Source: Roseateles sp. DAIF2 (GTDB lineage Bacteria; Pseudomonadota; Gammaproteobacteria; Burkholderiales; Burkholderiaceae_C). Taken from it: 64,000 nt of DNA. The position numbers and the translations under genes were made by a program. The stretch spans positions 1,612,001 through 1,676,000 of the forward strand of contig NZ_CP049919.1 in the NCBI RefSeq assembly GCF_015624425.1, written 5' to 3'. This document shows positions 61,420 through 64,000 of this stretch, in pieces; position 1 is the stretch's first letter, and the number at the start of each line of letters is the position of its first letter. The notes beneath the pieces were generated by a model. That model worked only from the letters and a program-made list of their open reading frames with translations. It was not told the DNA's origin and ran no database searches.

Positions 61420-62466
61420 TCAGCTCGATGCGCCGAGCGCCTTGCGCGCCTCGGCGATCGCCTCGCTGAGCTTGGGGTGCTTGAAATGCGGCTCGGCCAG
61501 CCGCATCAGCGACAGGCCCTGGCGCCGGTTGGCGTCGTCGCCGGCCTGCTTGTACTGGTACAGGCCCAGCATCGCGATCAGCTCCATCTTGTAGGCCTTG
61601 GCGTTGGCGGCCAGCAGGGCCTGGACCGGCTCGCGCTCGCCGTCCAGCCAGCGCTGCGCCAGCGCCATCGTGGCCTCGTCGCGGAAGGGCTCTCGGGCCT
61701 GGGGCGCGCGGCCCAGCGCGCGCAGCACCGCCTCGGTCATCGCGGTGGTGGAGAAGGGGTTCTGGCCGGTGATCAGGCGGCCGTCGACGACCACCTTGGG
61801 CAGCATCAGCGAGGCCTCCTCCCAGCGCGCGCCCTGGGTCTTGAGCTGGTCCTCCAGCAGCCAGGGGAACTGGGCGGCCCAGGTCTTGCCGAAGGCCGCT
61901 TCCTCTTCATTCGTGAAGCCGGTCAGGCGGCGGCCGGCCACCAGGGCCGAGCCATCGGCGCGCCTGACCTCGGCCAGCGCGGCCGGGCCGTGGCAGACCG
62001 CGGCGATCACGCCGCCCTGCGCGTCGACGGCGGCAATCAGGCGCTGCAGGGCCGCATCCCTGGGCAGGTCGAACATCGCGCCCTTGCCGCCCATCACCAG
62101 CACGGCCCGGTAGTCGGCGGCGCGCAGGCCCGCGGTGGGCAGGGTCCGGGCCAGGCTGGCCTGGGCCTGGGCGTCGGCCAGCAGCCGGGCGTTGAAGTCG
62201 GCCTGCGGGTCGAAGCGGTCGGCCTCCACCGGGCCGCCGGCCGGGCTGGCGACATCGATCTCCAGGCCGTTGGCGCGCAGCAGCAGCCAGGCCTGGGCGA
62301 ACTCGTCCATCTCGAAACCGGGCCGGGTCTTGCCCTGATCGCGGCCCTCGCTGCTGACGACGATCAGCACCCTGTCCGCGGCGGCACTCGCCTGCGCGGC
62401 GGCGAGCCCGGGCAGGGCCAGGCTCAGGGTCAGGAAAAAGGTCTTGAGGCGGCGACGATGCTTCAC
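61420..62466 (-). CDS. Exported DJ-1/PfpI-family protein
   Basis: The 348-residue protein has a signal peptide (TFFLTLSLALPGLAAAQA) and a DJ-1/PfpI (Hsp31-like) domain at about residues 30-250 with catalytic Cys in AVCHGPAAL and the partner Glu region in SSEGRDQGKTRPGFEMDEF. A ~95-residue helical C-terminal extension (LAQRWLDGEREPVQALLA to KALGASS) is unusual. Members act as glyoxalases, deglycases or chaperones. It is the first gene of a DJ-1/regulator/kinase unit. Confidence 0.9.
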   Translation of the reverse strand: MKHRRRLKTFFLTLSLALPGLAAAQASAAADRVLIVVSSEGRDQGKTRPGFEMDEFAQAWLLLRANGLEIDVASPAGGPVEADRFDPQADFNARLLADAQAQASLARTLPTAGLRAADYRAVLVMGGKGAMFDLPRDAALQRLIAAVDAQGGVIAAVCHGPAALAEVRRADGSALVAGRRLTGFTNEEEAAFGKTWAAQFPWLLEDQLKTQGARWEEASLMLPKVVVDGRLITGQNPFSTTAMTEAVLRALGRAPQAREPFRDEATMALAQRWLDGEREPVQALLAANAKAYKMELIAMLGLYQYKQAGDDANRRQGLSLMRLAEPHFKHPKLSEAIAEARKALGASS

Positions 62467-62523
62467 GGCGGGCTCCTGTATGGGGTGTGGACCCAGTCTA
62501 GGAAGCGCGGCGTGAAGAAAACG

Positions 62524-64000
62524 TCAAGCCGTTGCCATGCCCTGGTGGCGCAGCAGCGCGTCGATCTTGGGCTCGCGGCCGCGGAAGGCCTTGAAGCTGT
62601 CCATCGCATCGCGCGCGCCGCCGGCTTCCAGGATGCTGTGCAGGTAGCGCGAGCCGGTGGCGGGGTTGAACACGCCTTCCTCCTCGAAGGCGCTCCAGGC
62701 GTCGGCGCTGAGCACCTCGGCCCATTTGTAGCTGTAGTAGCCGGCCGAATAACCGCCCGCGAAGATATGCGAGAAGCTGTGCTGGAAACGGTTGAAGGCC
62801 GGCGGTGGATTGACCGAGACCTCGGAGCGCACCTCGTCCAGCAGGGCCTGGATCTGTGCTTCGCGGCCTGGTTCGGCGTGCAAGCGCATGTCGAACAGCG
62901 AGAACTCGATCTGGCGCAGGGTCTGCAGGCCGCTCTGGAAATTCTTGGCCGCGGTCATCTTGTCGAACAGCGCGCGCGGCAGCGGCGCGCCGGTCTCGAC
63001 ATGGCTGGAGAGCTGCTGCAGCACCTCCCATTCCCAGCAGAAGTTCTCCATGAACTGGCTGGGCAGTTCGACCGCATCCCATTCGACGCCGGAGATGCCG
63101 GAGACGCCCAGCTCGTCCACCTGGGTCAGCAGGTGGTGCAGGCCATGGCCGAACTCGTGGAACAGGGTGGTGACATCGTCATGCGTCAAGAGCGCCGGCT
63201 TGTCACCCGCGGGCGAGGCGAAGTTGCAGACCAGCTGCGCGACCGGCGTCTGCTGCACACCCTCCGGGCGGGCCCAGCGGCTGCGCACCTCGTCCATCCA
63301 GGCGCCGGGGCGCTTGCCGGGGCGGGCGTAGAGGTCGAGGTAGAACTGGCCGACCAGTTGGCCGGCGCGCTCCAGGCGGTAGAACTTGACCGACTCATGC
63401 CAGACCTCGGCCTGGCTCTCGATGATCCGGACGTCGAACAGGCGCTGGATGATGTCGAACAGGCCCGAGAGCACGCGCGGCACGGTCAGGTACTGGCGCA
63501 CCTCCTGGTCGCTGAAGGCGTAGCGGGCCTCCTTCAGCTTCTCGGAGGCATAGGCCTGGTCCCAGGCCTGCAGCTCGGCCAGGCCCAGTTCCTTGGCGGC
63601 GAACTCGCGCAGCTCGGCCAGGTCCTTCTCGGCGAAGGGGCGGGCGCGGGCGCTGAGGTCGCGCAGGAAGTCCAGCACCTGGGCCGGCGATTCGGCCATC
63701 TTGGCCACCAGCGAGACCTCGGCGAAGTTCTTGAAGCCCAGCAGCAGCGCCTCCTCCTGGCGCAGCATCAAAAGCTGCTGCATCAGCGGGCTGTTGTCCA
63801 GCTCCGGCTTGTCGCCGAACTCGCTGGCGCGGGTGACATAGGCGCGGTACAGGGTCTCGCGCAGCGCGCGGTTCGCGGCGTACTGCATGACCGGGAAGTA
63901 GCTGGGGAAATGCAAGGTCAGCTTGTGGCCCGGCTTGCCCTCGGCCTCGGCCGCGGCGCGTGCATTGGCGACCACGTCCTCGGGCACGCCGGCCAGTTCC
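62524..64000 (-). CDS. prlC: Oligopeptidase A, M3-family zinc metallopeptidase (5' part beyond window)
   Basis: About 492 C-terminal residues are visible; the frame stays open to the window edge, so the N-terminus lies outside. The zinc motif HEFGH is in TTLFHEFGHGLHHLL, with the downstream Glu in SGVEWDAVELPSQFMENF. Both, and the sequence LAGVPEDVVANARAAAEAEG at the edge, are typical of PrlC/OpdA. It degrades short peptides, including signal-peptide fragments, in the cytoplasm. The gene ends 57 bp upstream of the DJ-1 unit. Confidence 0.95.
   Translation of the reverse strand, partial: ELAGVPEDVVANARAAAEAEGKPGHKLTLHFPSYFPVMQYAANRALRETLYRAYVTRASEFGDKPELDNSPLMQQLLMLRQEEALLLGFKNFAEVSLVAKMAESPAQVLDFLRDLSARARPFAEKDLAELREFAAKELGLAELQAWDQAYASEKLKEARYAFSDQEVRQYLTVPRVLSGLFDIIQRLFDVRIIESQAEVWHESVKFYRLERAGQLVGQFYLDLYARPGKRPGAWMDEVRSRWARPEGVQQTPVAQLVCNFASPAGDKPALLTHDDVTTLFHEFGHGLHHLLTQVDELGVSGISGVEWDAVELPSQFMENFCWEWEVLQQLSSHVETGAPLPRALFDKMTAAKNFQSGLQTLRQIEFSLFDMRLHAEPGREAQIQALLDEVRSEVSVNPPPAFNRFQHSFSHIFAGGYSAGYYSYKWAEVLSADAWSAFEEEGVFNPATGSRYLHSILEAGGARDAMDSFKAFRGREPKIDALLRHQGMATA

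Noticed and set aside
1..64000. Possible mobile elements, prophage or defence systems.
   Set aside because: No transposase, integrase, phage structural gene, restriction-modification or toxin-antitoxin motif was seen; composition is even apart from short AT-rich promoters.

Overview
The window is about 70% GC, with G/C-ending codons throughout, and looks chromosomal. Several features suggest a betaproteobacterium of the order Burkholderiales, close to the Roseateles/Mitsuaria/Rubrivivax/Leptothrix group. These are an assimilatory cys operon that ends in cobA and lies next to ybiB, a phasin gene with PhaR-like operators, fdxA beside a ferredoxin-NADP reductase, a PEP-CTERM-like protein, and a guanine deaminase next to a BMP-type nucleoside ABC transporter. 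The taxonomic placement is inference from gene content; no rRNA gene is present. I see no insertion sequence, prophage, CRISPR array or replication origin.

Layout. 1-7.1 kb (+): the end of a LysR regulator, guaD, then the four genes of a BMP-type purine/nucleoside ABC importer, closed by a strong terminator. 7.2-11.2 kb (+): a PEP-CTERM-like secreted protein, a secreted S9 peptidase, and an AraC/GyrI-like regulator coupled to it. 11.2-18.0 kb (-): a secreted alpha/beta hydrolase, a TonB-dependent receptor, a class C beta-lactamase-like serine hydrolase, and rsgA. 18.5-24.8 kb: a membrane-bound EAL phosphodiesterase (-), divergent from an outer-membrane lipoprotein-MacA-MacB tripartite efflux operon (+). 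24.8-28.3 kb: an AraC regulator (-) divergent from a Tat-type amidase (+), then yjdM (-) and two tandem tRNA-Asn genes (-). 28.3-30.7 kb (-): a second TonB-dependent receptor preceded by a thiamine-pyrophosphate (THI-box) riboswitch, so it is probably a thiamine or thiamine-precursor receptor. 30.8-39.2 kb (-): ferredoxin-NADP reductase, fdxA, then the sulfate-assimilation operon read as TSUP transporter-cysI-DUF934-cysH-cysD-cysN-cobA. 39.3-47.1 kb: ybiB, a large Cache/HAMP/GAF/HD-GYP protein, a two-repeat DUF4399 protein, a cupin, a patatin lipoprotein, an orphan periplasmic binding protein and a Lon-N-domain protein. 47.1-50.7 kb: a chemoreceptor divergent from a TetR regulator, an inverted-repeat element, and phasin. 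50.8-55.3 kb (+): a tightly overlapping operon of HDAC-like deacetylase, hotdog thioesterase, nitroreductase, Na+/H+-antiporter-like protein and 2-hydroxyacid dehydrogenase. 55.3-64 kb: GNAT, rmuC, an MFS transporter, an alpha/beta hydrolase, a DJ-1/response regulator/histidine kinase operon, and the 3' part of prlC.

How the parts work together. The sulfur operon is a complete sulfate-to-sulfide route using an APS reductase, so no APS kinase is needed. CobA starts the siroheme synthesis that CysI requires. The guaD-ABC block couples purine import to guanine deamination. The efflux operon carries a 22-bp near-palindrome that matches a motif beside the TetR gene 28 kb away, which suggests that TetR controls the pump. 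The most unusual signals are the THI-box-controlled TonB receptor with a possible built-in switch hairpin, the shared TetR operator, the inverted-repeat element at 49.6-49.8 kb, and the large insertion within the HD-GYP domain. All sequence features were read by eye, so the functional calls rest on motif and family recognition rather than on database searches.
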